Part shown: positions 9,994 through 20,850 of the stretch, in pieces
Position numbering within the stretch: position 1 is the first letter of the stretch
How the letters are laid out: the number at the start of each line of letters is the position of its first letter
Assembly (NCBI RefSeq): GCF_024713945.1
Contig: NC_134678.1
Span: 4,898,001-4,962,000, forward strand
Source of the DNA: Dermatophagoides farinae
Lineage: Eukaryota; Arthropoda; Arachnida; Sarcoptiformes; Pyroglyphidae
Direction of reading: 5' to 3'
DNA length: 64,000 nucleotides
The notes under the pieces: generated by a model
Databases searched by the model: none
What the model was told of the DNA's origin: nothing
What the model saw: the letters and a program-made list of their open reading frames with translations, nothing else
Made by a program: the position numbers and the translations under genes

Positions 9994-12900
9994 ATGTACA
10001 ACGGAATCGGTTTACAAACCGCTCGTGGGAGCGGCACCAACGGTTATGTTCAACGTAATCTTAGTTTTGTTCATGTGTCTAAACCAAAAATCGATTATAA
10101 AACTGAAGAAGAAATTCGCCGATTTGAATCCGAATATTTAAAGGCACCAAATCGAGAGATACTCGAACATCATCGTAAACGTAAAATTGAAGTTCAATGT
10201 TTAGAATTGGAAGAAAAATTGGAAAAGAAAGGGTAACGTATTGTGTGTTGATGTTTTGTTAAATGTGTTTTCATTATTTGTATCTTTTATTGAAAAAATC
10301 TAATTAGGTTAAGCGAAGATGAAATACAAAAACGTGTAGATGAATATCGACAAGAATTGCAGCAAAAAATGCTAAAGGCATTAGAAAATCGCCAGGAATT
10401 TATTGAAGAAATTCTTAATAGTAAAGGGTAAATATTTCATTTTATTTTGAATTCAAATTTTATTATTTTAAAATCTTTGTCAGTACTGAACCAAGAATTT
10501 TATCAAAAATTCGAATTTTTTAAATTATCATATCTTTTATACACCAAAAAAAATTTTATTTTTGCTTCTGGATTCTTGCCTAGCTATATAGCATGTTAGA
10601 GAATCGGTTATATGACTACTATAGAGTCCCTGGTAACATTTATTGGTCCATGATTTTTAGCATCTCTATATAATACTGCTAATTTAGTATGTATAAATGA
10701 AATTGATGCTCGTTTTGTTGATGGGTGCAAGAAAAATTCTCTCATAGGCTCAAAATGGCCGACCATAGATTTCTATCGTTTAGTTTTTGTTATTAAATTG
10801 TTCTTGATATTCAACGATTCAAAATAATATTCTGAATTCTTATCGCAAATACACTTGATTTATTTACGACAAAAGATTTATTTAATTTGTCAATTTTTTC
10901 TTGTTGACCATCAATTTAAAAAAAAAAGATAAAACGCAAATTTTTTTGAACGAAAAAAAACTTTCTTTTTTATGATTATTTAAGAATTTCGCAAAAATAG
11001 TGATCATGTTGTTATAAAACCAACTGATCAGATCGTACATATCTTCAGTGCCTTACCAAAATAAAGTCTTCCAAAATGGGCTAAGTTTTTTGACTTTACC
11101 CTCTTCAAAAACAACAATCCAAGTCTTCCAAGATTTGTCTTCCACAGATACAAATAACTTCTTTTCAATATCATAACCATAGAATGTAGAACTATGGAAA
11201 ATTCTAACACCCTTATTGCTGGTGAAAATAAGCCTCAAGCAAAATATAATAGAAATGTTTCAATAATACCTATGATTCGTCCGATTCTTGGATCGGAAAC
11301 AAATCCTATTGATGATCGACAACAACAATCATCAAAATCATCTCAGCAATCATATTCTTGTAATCATGATTCTTCATCGCAATCAATATGTTGTCCACAT
11401 CAGATTTTATTCAATGCATTTTCCAATCATATAATACCATTTCCATATTGTATTTATAATAATAATAACAATAGTTCCAATAGTGTTATAAATAATAAGA
11501 ATAGTAAACAATTAGATCGATCAAATCAATCGAAACCATTAAGTTCAGCAGCAAAACGTCGAATACGACGTAAACGTAATCAGATGAAAAGATTTGAAGC
11601 AATCCTAACAGCAACTGCTGCTGCTACTGCCGTTTCAATTTTAAGCCATCAAAAACATTATCAACAACCGTTACATATTCATCATAACTTAACTAATAAT
11701 AATCAACGAAAAATATCCAAAAACAATGGCTATCCATTGAATAATAATGATGATAATAAAAACATATCATTGAGTGTTTCAAATAAACATTTAAATAATA
11801 ATAATACTAATAATACTATTAATCATAATGATAAACAATATTCTAATAACGATCCATTTTATAATTGTAAAAATGCTTCTTCCTTTAAGATAAAAAGTTG
11901 TCTGAGGTATGTAATTTTTGTTTCCGTTTCGTTGAAACAAGTTTTCCTGTAGACAAACGACTCATCATAATTGCTTGATTTTTTTCCTTTTTTTTCTTGA
12001 TAATTTTAATTATTGAAAAATTAATTTTCTTTTTGATGAAAAATATTTAATTACGTTTTTATATTTACCAACACAGTGTCAAAGAGACCCATCAATTGGC
12101 CGAATTGAATCGTAATCGTAATGACAAATTAAAAGCAGCTTTAGGTATAAGCGAAGATTTTGTGGCCGGCTCGTCCATGGATATCATACGTAAAGCAAAA
12201 GAACAACAAGCTGCTAAAGAAGAAATGCTTAAAGCTAATAAAGATTTCATACAGGAAACTATTCGACAGCAAAGTGAATCAAAGGGAAATAAAAATAGTA
12301 GAAATGATGAAACCGATGCTATTAAAACATCTAAAAAGAAAATTAAGAAAGAATCAAGTTCCGATGACGATGATTCATCGGATAGTTCATCATCATCTTC
12401 ATCATCAAGTGGCTCAGAATCGAATAGTTCATCCGAATCCGACTCATCATCTGAATCCGATTCAGAATCAGAAAAAAGTAGCAGCGATAGTAGTAATTCG
12501 GATAGCAATAGTTCAGAAGATGAATCATCATATGATTCACATCGTAAAAAATCTCAACCATCAAAACATCGACATGGAAGTCTCAAACATTCAACATTCC
12601 ATCATCGAAATAATCGTCGACATTCCCCATCACAAAGGTCAAGATCAAAGTCACCAGCTGTTTTTGAAAATAAACGAAGATCGTATGATAATCATCATCG
12701 TATTCATCGTAAAACAAATCGCAAGGATTCTCAATCGCCAAGAAGAGACTCTCCTTCACTATCGAATGGCCGTCGTAATGATAATGTTAAAAAAATGTCT
12801 CCCGAACATGATCATCACCGATCGTCAAACAGTCGAATTAAATCGGTCGTTTCATCAAGCCATCATCGAGTTGGTCACCATCGCCATAATGATGAACGTG

Positions 12901-13794
12901 AAAAATCTCCATCATCCCGTTATCATCGTAGTAAATATTCATCGAGATCTAAAAGTAGAAGTCCAGTTCATTCGCGTCGAACACATCATTCTAAATTGTC
13001 AAGGAGTCGTTCTCCGTCATCATCATCTTCGTATTCGGATGATGAAATAGACGATAAGAATTATCGTCACCAAAATAAAAACAACCGAAAACGTCAACGT
13101 TCACGATCAGTATCAATATCCAATTCATCATCTAGTGATGATTATGCTCACAATTCTGGTGACAGCCCATCTCTCGGTAGACGAAATAAAAAAATGAAAA
13201 AGTAACCTATCTATAAGATAATAAATTCAAATAATAAAATTGTTTATTTATAGATATTCACGATCTCGTAGTCCATCTATACCAAGACGAAAAGGTTCGC
13301 CGAGTTTCCTTGAGAAACGCAGAATAACCAGGTATCATTAATACGTATACGGATTTTTGGAAAAACTTGGACCTTCGTTTATTTTTTTGAATGAAATTTC
13401 ATTTTTTTTTCATTTTGATTCACCTATTTACTTTACTTTCTGTCAACACATTTCATTTTATTTAAGTTTAATTTTGCCCTTTTGATTTCATGATCAATGA
13501 TTAAAGTAATATTTTTTTTTTGTCGATTCTTTTTTTTGCAGTTTTTATTTTGAATTTCATTTTGCACCTACCGTAGCTGCCTGAATTTTTTTTTAATTTT
13601 TAAATTTTTCTTAAAAATCTAACCTAATCGATATTATTTTTTGCTTAAATAATCAATAAAGTGCACGTAAACGACCAGTTCCCTATCGCCGTAATGGATC
13701 ATCGGCATCATCATCGGGAACAACGCCATCAAACAATAAGGCTTCTATTGGTAATGTTTTTGATTTATCACCACCGCTTCGATATAGAAATTAG
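9994..13794 (+). CDS. SRRM2: SRRM2/Cwc21 spliceosomal SR-related protein
   Basis: Core exons are 9994-10232, 10308-10427, 12077-13201, 13254-13331 and 13662-13794, with stop TAG at 13792-13794. The N terminus MYNGIGLQTARGSGTNGYVQ is the hallmark of Cwc21/SRRM2. Exon 2 completes the cwf21 domain (EEKLEKKG then LSEDEIQKRVDEYRQEL). Exon 3 begins KETHQLAE...LKAALGIS..FV.GSS, again as in SRRM2, and then becomes Ser/Asp/Glu- and Arg/Ser-rich. The end has SPSFLEKRRIT, SARKRPVPYRR, a tail seen in SR-matrix proteins. Known role: the cwf21 domain contacts Prp8/Snu114 in the catalytic spliceosome, and RS repeats drive nuclear-speckle association. All junctions keep frame. An additional in-phase exon candidate lies in the long third gap (separate entry). 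Without it the protein is about 564 residues, far shorter than human SRRM2. Confidence 0.9.
11190..11906 (+). CDS. Candidate cassette (or alternative first) exon of SRRM2
   Basis: The ORF opens at 11158, has ATG at 11194, and stays open past a good donor, GAG|GTATGT at 11907. An acceptor AG at 11188-11189 would start the exon at 11190. That makes it 717 nt (239 codons), entering and leaving in phase 2, exactly compatible with SRRM2 exons on both sides. The product is Ser/Asn/Gln-rich, with a basic patch AKRRIRRKRNQMKR and an Ala-rich helix after it. The composition resembles other disordered regions encoded here. It could be an included exon, an alternative first exon lacking the cwf21 domain, or a nested gene of 252 codons ending at 11952. 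I recognise no domain. Confidence 0.45.
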
Positions 13795-13908
13795 CATATA
13801 ATAACAATGATAATACTCATACATTTCATAATAATTTATATATTGACGCTTAGAATTTCAGTAATAATAAAACTTGAGTTTTTTTTAAATCAAAAAATAT
13901 ATCACTGT
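13795..13908. terminator. Convergent 3' ends of SRRM2 and TYW1
   Basis: Only 114 nt separate the two stop codons. AATAAA on the plus strand at 13866-13871 can serve SRRM2. On the minus strand an AATAAA (13913-13908) overlaps the TYW1 stop codon itself, so the two 3'UTRs probably overlap or are extremely short. Confidence 0.5.
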
Positions 13909-15960
13909 TTATTCTGTATTGACAACATCATAGGTATGATTACGTTTTTTACGAAATCTTGTATCATTCGGATTGAAACCTTGTTCAACAGAGCCATACA
14001 TAGCCCATTTAGGTGTTGGTGCCAAATAATCGATTGATGTGAATGTTTTTTCGCCATTTGATTTATAATATTCTTGGACCAATTCATTGAATTTCGGATA
14101 ATCGATCCATGTCCACCATTGATCATCAATATAGAATTTTCGACGAGCTAAAAGCAGACAATTCGAATGTTCATGTTCACAGGCTAAACCATATAGTTCG
14201 GAATCAAAATCTTCCGAATACCCACGTATTCCAGATTGATTCAATTTTCGTTGTTTAATAAGTCGATTGACTTTGTCCAAAAGATCTTGGCCGAAACGAA
14301 CTACCTCTTCATGCCACGGAACATTTTTCATCGTTAAGTTCGCTTCATTCATACTTGTGCCACAATAGGTTACACCTTTAATTTCAATGAAATCTGGATT
14401 GCCAATCATAATTAATTGTGCGTAGCCATCAATTTCATCTGAATTCCATGATTTAACCAAAGTCAAACGATATACGGTACGTTGTCCTTTGAAACTGAGC
14501 GACCGAAGACTTTCAAGGAAACGTTCCCAAAAATCTCGAAATAGTGGTCTATCGATTTTTTTCAATGAAGCTTTTGATGATGCATCAACAGATACATAAA
14601 GTTGGGTAACCGGATCCAATCGTTTGATCTCATCCGGAAATTGTGCATTAGTAACTAAAAAAGTCGAAATTTCATGAGAATGAAGCAAACGAATAAATTC
14701 TTTGATTTCTGGATACATAATTGGTTCACCGACTAAAGAAAGTGCACAATGTCGAACATGCATAGCTTCTTCAATTCTTTGTGGTATTACTCCAGGGACA
14801 CTATTATACTGTTTGATCATGGCTTGATGAGCTTTGACAGTATTTTCAAAAATCATTTTTGGAGGATCCATGTTCCATTTCCATTCTGTACCGACCGGAT
14901 TCGTGTGATGGCGCCAGCAAAATACACATTTGTTAGCACAGGCTAAACTGGGAGTTGCCTCCATACAACGATGACTTTCAATGCCATAGAAAGTGTATTT
15001 ATAACAACCACCTCGTCCACGAAGCATTGCCTTTGTCCATCGACAGAGTTTCACTCCCGAATGCGAACCAATCAATTTATAGCCTTGTTTACTCAATTCT
15101 TTTCTTAGATCTGTAGTCAACATGTCTCGAATCGGTTGCGTATTAGAATCGGATTTTATCTTTTTAGAGGTCGTTACAATATCTTCGAGATCGGTGACCA
15201 TTTGGTCATTTTTATTAGGTACATCTTCTTCTGCATAATCTTCATCAAATTCTTCGTTGTCATCATCATCATCAAAATTTACAAGTGTAGAGTAATTAGT
15301 TTGATCAGAGGTATTGTCGGAACAACAAGTGATTTCTTGTTCAATCAAAACTGGAAGAATTTTTTGGTACCATGATTGAAATTGATCCTCGATCGATTCG
15401 AAAGCCGAACGATCTAATAAGCTAGTTTTATATAAACATTTTGAACTTAATTTCTTCAATGCAGCGGTCAATTTGAAAGAACAGAGACAAAAATCATCAC
15501 CATAAACTGAATCCCCAATACCGAGTACGGCAAAACTCAATTGATTGAGAGCATTTTTCGACAGACGAAAATCATTTGCAGCATCTTTGATCCATTGATA
15601 AAACCAACGGGCATTTTCAGGTGGTTCACCACCTGTATATGTTGGCATTAATATGATTAAATAGTTGCCATTCGATGCATCTGATAGTATTTCATCTTCA
15701 GGATCATATTGATCAGTACAAAGACATTCAATTGATTTGAATATTTGAGAGACTGAATCATTACTTTTCAATAATTGTTGTAATTTCTTCGACAAACGAC
15801 GACTACTACCGGTCGTGGATCCATATAAAATCTTCAACTTAGGCTTTTGTTTCATACAATTACATTGTTGCTTTGAATCTTTGATTATTTTCACTTTTGA
15901 ACATTGATTATATTTTCGATATACACCTGTCGTCAATATTAATGTTATTCCAACGGCCAA
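13909..15960 (-). CDS. TYW1: TYW1, tRNA-Phe wybutosine synthase (flavodoxin and radical SAM)
   Basis: This is a single-exon frame of about 683 residues, read from the first codon I can use. TYW1 condenses m1G37 of tRNA-Phe with pyruvate-derived carbons to make 4-demethylwyosine, acting from the ER/cytosol side. An N-terminal hydrophobic segment (ITLILTTGV) matches the membrane anchor of animal TYW1. Next is a flavodoxin domain (ILYGSTTGSSRRL, then PTYTGGEPPENARWFYQW and FAVLGIGDSVYG). An acidic linker follows, then the radical-SAM domain with the cluster motif CxxxCxxC (Cys codons at 14938-14940, 14926-14928, 14917-14919; CANKCVFCW) and SLVGEPIMYPEI. The C-terminal wybutosine domain is complete. 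Start problem: the frame opens at TTG 15960 with no ATG before the anchor. The first ATG is at 15855 and would drop the anchor, so a short upstream exon is likely missing. Confidence 0.93.
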   Translation of the reverse strand: MAVGITLILTTGVYRKYNQCSKVKIIKDSKQQCNCMKQKPKLKILYGSTTGSSRRLSKKLQQLLKSNDSVSQIFKSIECLCTDQYDPEDEILSDASNGNYLIILMPTYTGGEPPENARWFYQWIKDAANDFRLSKNALNQLSFAVLGIGDSVYGDDFCLCSFKLTAALKKLSSKCLYKTSLLDRSAFESIEDQFQSWYQKILPVLIEQEITCCSDNTSDQTNYSTLVNFDDDDDNEEFDEDYAEEDVPNKNDQMVTDLEDIVTTSKKIKSDSNTQPIRDMLTTDLRKELSKQGYKLIGSHSGVKLCRWTKAMLRGRGGCYKYTFYGIESHRCMEATPSLACANKCVFCWRHHTNPVGTEWKWNMDPPKMIFENTVKAHQAMIKQYNSVPGVIPQRIEEAMHVRHCALSLVGEPIMYPEIKEFIRLLHSHEISTFLVTNAQFPDEIKRLDPVTQLYVSVDASSKASLKKIDRPLFRDFWERFLESLRSLSFKGQRTVYRLTLVKSWNSDEIDGYAQLIMIGNPDFIEIKGVTYCGTSMNEANLTMKNVPWHEEVVRFGQDLLDKVNRLIKQRKLNQSGIRGYSEDFDSELYGLACEHEHSNCLLLARRKFYIDDQWWTWIDYPKFNELVQEYYKSNGEKTFTSIDYLAPTPKWAMYGSVEQGFNPNDTRFRKKRNHTYDVVNTE

Positions 15961-16048
15961 ATGCGGATGTTAATTTATTATTGATTGCCAATCCCCATAA
16001 AGTGGACAAAATCTTGGAACGCATCTTGTATCACGATCTAGATTTTAA

Positions 16049-16113
16049 ATGTCTGAATGTGGTCAAATTCAAGCGTGGATCCATGAATGCATGAAAATTG
16101 GATATTATGGAAC
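16049..16113 (+). CDS. Possible first coding exon of ANKLE2
   Basis: ATG at 16049 opens a short frame (MSECGQIQAWIHECMKIGYYG). A GTTTGT donor at 16114 leaves it in phase 2, which matches the acceptor at 16308-16309 (TTCCTTTAG|T). The join would read YYGTYVTKADDTIMDRADM and run into the main exon. The donor is weak, and an overlapping frame (to TGA 16094) also looks coding-like, so this is tentative. Confidence 0.3.
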
Positions 16114-16337
16114 GTTTGTTATGAACAGGCGAAGGATTTTTTTTCGATCGTTTGATTTATAAACAATCAGACTGATTTGTCATTTGATCGTTTAATTTTA
16201 AAATTTCCATTACATCCCTCATAGTAACAAATCGAATCATCTTTTGGTAAAATATCTGAGATTTAATTAAAATTTAAATTCATTAATTTAATGTTTTTTA
16301 TTCCTTTAGTTATGTTACGAAAGCGGATGATACCATA

Positions 16338-17902
16338 ATGGATAGAGCCGACATGATTTTCTATGCGTCCTGTATACCACAACAGGCACGAAATTCAATT
16401 CCATCGCCTGGATTTAATCCGGAACATTTCATATCAAATGATAAGAATGAAATATTGAAATTGATCAAACATTATAAAGGATCACGATTTAAATCCTTTG
16501 TTCAATATGATGAGGCCTTGAAATTTGTTCTGGAAGAAAACTGTGATATTGTTTCGAATGATTCTTCAAATCATATTTCACTGCAAAATAGTCCATCCTT
16601 ACAAAAGGTTTCTGGTTTACAAACTGTCGCAGAAGAAACTCCACCATTTCCATCGCTCGACGCTCGAGAACTTAATGTTTTTAAACGTGCCATTGTAAAT
16701 AAACAATTGGAGGCGGTTAAACAATTCGTTTACAATAATCCTCGTTATCTAATCTCAAATTACTTTGACAGTCCAACTATTATTTTTCAAGGTGCTCGAT
16801 ATAATGCTGTTCATTTGGCCATTCGTAACAAAAGTCCAGAAATCTTGAATTTTATTCTCGATACTATTAACTCTGTGGATTTTGTGCAAAAAATGAATCC
16901 GAATTTTAGTGAAGAATTGTTAATTGAAAAACGCGATCACTTATTAGATTTGTATCTTAATTCACCGGATAAAATTAATTTTACGATACACCATTACATA
17001 TGGCTTGTAAATTTGGTGATTTAGAATGTATCACCATTCTAGTCGGTTATATACCAGTACTAGATACCAAAAAGCTAAACAAACAAAACCTATTGCCTTA
17101 TCAAGTTGTCCAAGAAACTTCATTGAGAGAAAAAGTTCAAGAACTTGTCAATTCATCTGTGTTTATAACTGTGTCAAAATCGGTAGAAAATCTTGACAAA
17201 TCAATCAACAAAGCTTGTCAGGTTGGGAAGAAAATGCTTGAATCTACATTGAAAAATACGCCCGAAAAAAATGTACAGATTTCAGCTTTTGTAGGTCCGA
17301 TGACACCAGAACGATCACGAAAAATATACGAAATATTTAAAAGTCCGAAACGATGTACACCAGAACAACGACGTATTCGTTTACAAGATCAGGAACGAGG
17401 ACTTGAACGTGTTTTTTGTGAGCTTAGTAAAGAATTGGATCTGCAATATTGTGAATATTGGCCTTTTCTTGGTAGTTTTGTTGATTTTTTTAATGAAAAA
17501 GATCTTAAAAAACTAAACGATCATCTTCGATCAGTACATGATGAATTATTTATCATAGAATCATTATCGAAATTGAATATTAAATCCAATGAAAATGACG
17601 AATCTGAAGATGAATTCCTAGATGCAATCGAAAAATCGGATGACAATGATGATGATGATGACGATATTTACTATACTCCATCAACCAGTCCTAAATTTGA
17701 ATATCAAACTATAAAAATTGATTTCTACATAAATGGTCGACAAAAAGAAAAAATCGATGACGATGTTTATAATGTGGTTAGATTGGCATTGGAAAAACAA
17801 TTTGTTAATCGATCATCAGACAGTTTAATGAATGTAAAATTACAATATCCATTTTTAGTTCATTGGTTTACAAATGTTGGAAATTCAGAAATTTTTCTTT
17901 GA
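16338..17902 (+). CDS. ANKLE2: ANKLE2-like nuclear-envelope protein, frameshifted in the ankyrin region
   Basis: I give ATG 16338 as the conservative start; the frame continues upstream to an acceptor at 16309. Family blocks are in order: a short N-terminal MIFYASCIP, then KHYKGSRFKSFVQYDEALKF (caulimovirus-type loop region shared by ANKLE2 proteins), NPRYLI...PTIIFQGARYNAVHLAIRNK (ankyrin), YLNSPDK...TPLHMACKFGD, AFVGPMTPERSRKIYEIFKSP, and RGLERV..ELSKELDLQYCEYWPFLGSFVDF. The frame shifts at the T run 16979-16982: one missing T or two extra would explain it. Known role: ER/nuclear-envelope scaffold that promotes BAF dephosphorylation through PP2A and restrains VRK1 at mitotic exit. No LEM domain is visible, so it may lie in an unfound upstream exon or be absent. 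An acidic poly-Asp stretch precedes the C terminus. Confidence 0.88.
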
Positions 17903-20477
17903 CATTTAATTGTTTTTTTTCTATGTTGTGCGTTTACAATAATTTTTGTGATGATTGTAATTTTTTTTTTTTTAAACGAAAATAATTATATTGAAAATAC
18001 ATTGTATTCTGAAATGAAAGAATATTTTTTGCTTTAATGATTAAAATAAAAATAAAAAGAATGAAGAAGACAATGGTAAAGTTTTTTTTGTCTTTTACAT
18101 TTTTATGTGCGTGTGTGTGTGTGTGTTTACGGTTTTTTTTTGTGAAATTGATGACAATCAAAATCAATAAGGATTGATTGATCGTTTAATTTCTTCCGTC
18201 ATTCATTCACATTATAAGCTTCACAAATAAGAACGAAAAAAATCAATCATTTTTGAATCAATAAAACAAAAATCGATTTATTCAATGCAATCAAACAGGC
18301 TCATATGTCAATATAATAATATTTTATAAGTAGTTATTGATGATGAAATATACGAGGAAAAAAACAAAAAAAAAATTGAAACGACCCGACTATGCTGTCA
18401 GGCATAGCGAATTTTTTTTCTATAGAAAGAAAAGTCTGGAACGTGTTTTTTGTTGTTGTTGTTGTTGTTGAAAAAATCGTATTTCGATCGATTTTCCATA
18501 CTTGCATACCGTTTCATTGATCATGATAATCTATGTAATCTATGTAACAACATCATCATCATCAAAGGATCTTCTTGAAAAAAAGAACAAATTTTCAAAT
18601 GATAACTCAATAAATATGTTGAGTCAATCAATTCCAAATATGTCACATAATATATTTCATTTATATCTAGATAAATGATCCATGATATGTGTGTCATCAT
18701 CATCATAATGAGTTTTTTTTTTGCCCAATTATCTTTCAATCTTTATGCATTGAATTATTATAAATTCAAGTTGCCATACTTTTGCTACTGATGTTTGTAT
18801 CCTGTCTTAAAAATATTGAAAATTGGAAATCTTTATCTTTTGATTAATGTGAATGTAGTGAAAAATTAATTTTCTTAATTTATACTGAAAATAAAAAACT
18901 AGTTTTATTTTTTACTTTTTTTTGAAGAAAAAAAATGAACCGATAACAAATTAATGTTTTGCTTACCTGTCACAATCAATCGATGTCATATTCATGACAA
19001 AAAAAAATGATCATTCATAATAAAATCTTTACAACAATCATCAAATGATATTTTTGTTGATTGAGTTTTTTTTTAATTATAATCATTATTCATTATCGTA
19101 ATCATTTGATTGGATTCGATTTTTTGTTGTTGTTGTCGCAATCGAACGATCAGGATAATCAGGTTTGACACTTATTTTTATTGATTATTTTTTCTCTGTT
19201 CAACCTGTCAGCAATTAATTGCCTCTTTTTTTCATACAACCTATAGAGTGGTGTTTTGTGTTTTTCTTTTTAATTTTACAACATTTTGTTTTTGTTTTCT
19301 CATTCTCCGATACGACTAATCGAAAACGATTAATGACACTTGTTGATTTTGTTGTCTGTTGAATTCAATTAGATTTCAGTAATAACCGTTGTTAATGTTT
19401 GAATAATCTGAATGAAACAATCAATTCTTTTAAGCTTTTAAATCGTTAAATTAAAATGATTGAAAGAAATAAACACTCACACAAACACACACACACACAC
19501 ACACAAACAAGCAATCATTTTTTTCAGGTATAATTTATATATGTGTGTGTGGGTGTTTAAAACAACCAATTTACTAGTATTAAAATTCAAACACAAAAGA
19601 AAAAAAATGAGATTTCATTGGAAAAAAATTCACGCTTTTATTAGTTCACCAATCAAAAAAAAAGATATGTTGCTAACACCCACAAATAATCAATCAATCA
19701 ATCGATCCAATGATCGATAATTGGTGTTTCTTTATGATGGGGAGCACGAATTTTAACGTCAGTTTTCGCTATAAATGATAAAAAAAATCAAAATGATTTA
19801 TCATCAACCTGTTTATGTCTTGAATGCAAACAGGTTGTCTGATTTTATTATCTTATATAAAATCGACAGTTATTATCTTATGCTGTCAAGTAAACAAGAA
19901 AAAAAATCTGTGAATCAATCAAGCGATATGATTTAAAAAATGGTAAATAATTATGGTTGTCTTTTTTTTCGAATGATCCATATAATCAAACAAGAATCGC
20001 ACGTGTAATTTTAATTTTAAATTTTTTTTTATTTTTTAATGAAGATAATTTCTTGAAAAAACGTAAAAAAAATTTGATAATTAAATCAATAATCAATCAA
20101 TTTGCTATTGAATCAATTTTTTTTTTAATAATTGGATTCAACTTTCAACATCAAAATGTGAAAAAAAATGAGGCAGTAAAGCCTGCATTCAAAAAATGGA
20201 TTTATTTTTCCATTTTGAGCAATTTTTTCACTAGGTGCCGCTAGATTCGCGAATCTTAAAAAAAAAAAAAAAAATATTTCCTAATTGATGTAAAATAAAA
20301 ATAAAAAAAAACTGTGAAAAAATATCAGATCAGATAAGAACAGATAATAATCGTCATCATTATTATATATATCGTAATTAATGCTGCTATGCATTACTAA
20401 CAATAATAAATCGTATGAATTTTTTTCGGCTTCTTTTTTTTATTATTATTCAAAATATTTAACAGGTTTCATTCCCT

Positions 20478-20479
<2 letters not shown>

Positions 20480-20513
<34 letters not shown>
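20480..20513 (+). repeat. Poly-T tract, 34 nt
   Basis: An uninterrupted run of T, ended by GATGATT. It is one of four tracts of 30-34 T on the plus strand in this window. Confidence 0.9.
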
Positions 20514-20514
<1 letters not shown>

Positions 20515-20816
20515 ATGATTACATGAACGATTGATGATGATAATAATAATGATGAAATGAATTAGAATGGGTCCGAAAATTTATTATGCCAATTAAAACG
20601 ATGAACGGATTTTTTATGTTTCCATTTTTTTTCAAACAGAACGAAAATCATCAATTCGATGTGGTTGTGGAAAATAATATTTTTTTTTTTAAAGATTGTG
20701 ATTACAATCTAAAAGCTTCATTTTTGGAGTTTTTTTTCTCACTTATCTTCAGATTGGAGAAGAAGAAGTGAAAAAGAAATGAAGAAAAACATTGCCAATA
20801 TAATCAACTCACAACG

Positions 20817-20817
<1 letters not shown>

Positions 20818-20850
<33 letters not shown>
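20818..20850 (+). repeat. (CAA)11 microsatellite
   Basis: A CAA repeat followed directly by two copies of GAGACA around an ACA spacer. Confidence 0.9.

Noticed and set aside
12160-13050. 296-codon second-frame ORF inside SRRM2 exon 3
   Set aside because: Shadow of the RS-rich frame; the frame that keeps ALGIS and the RS repeats is clearly the real one.
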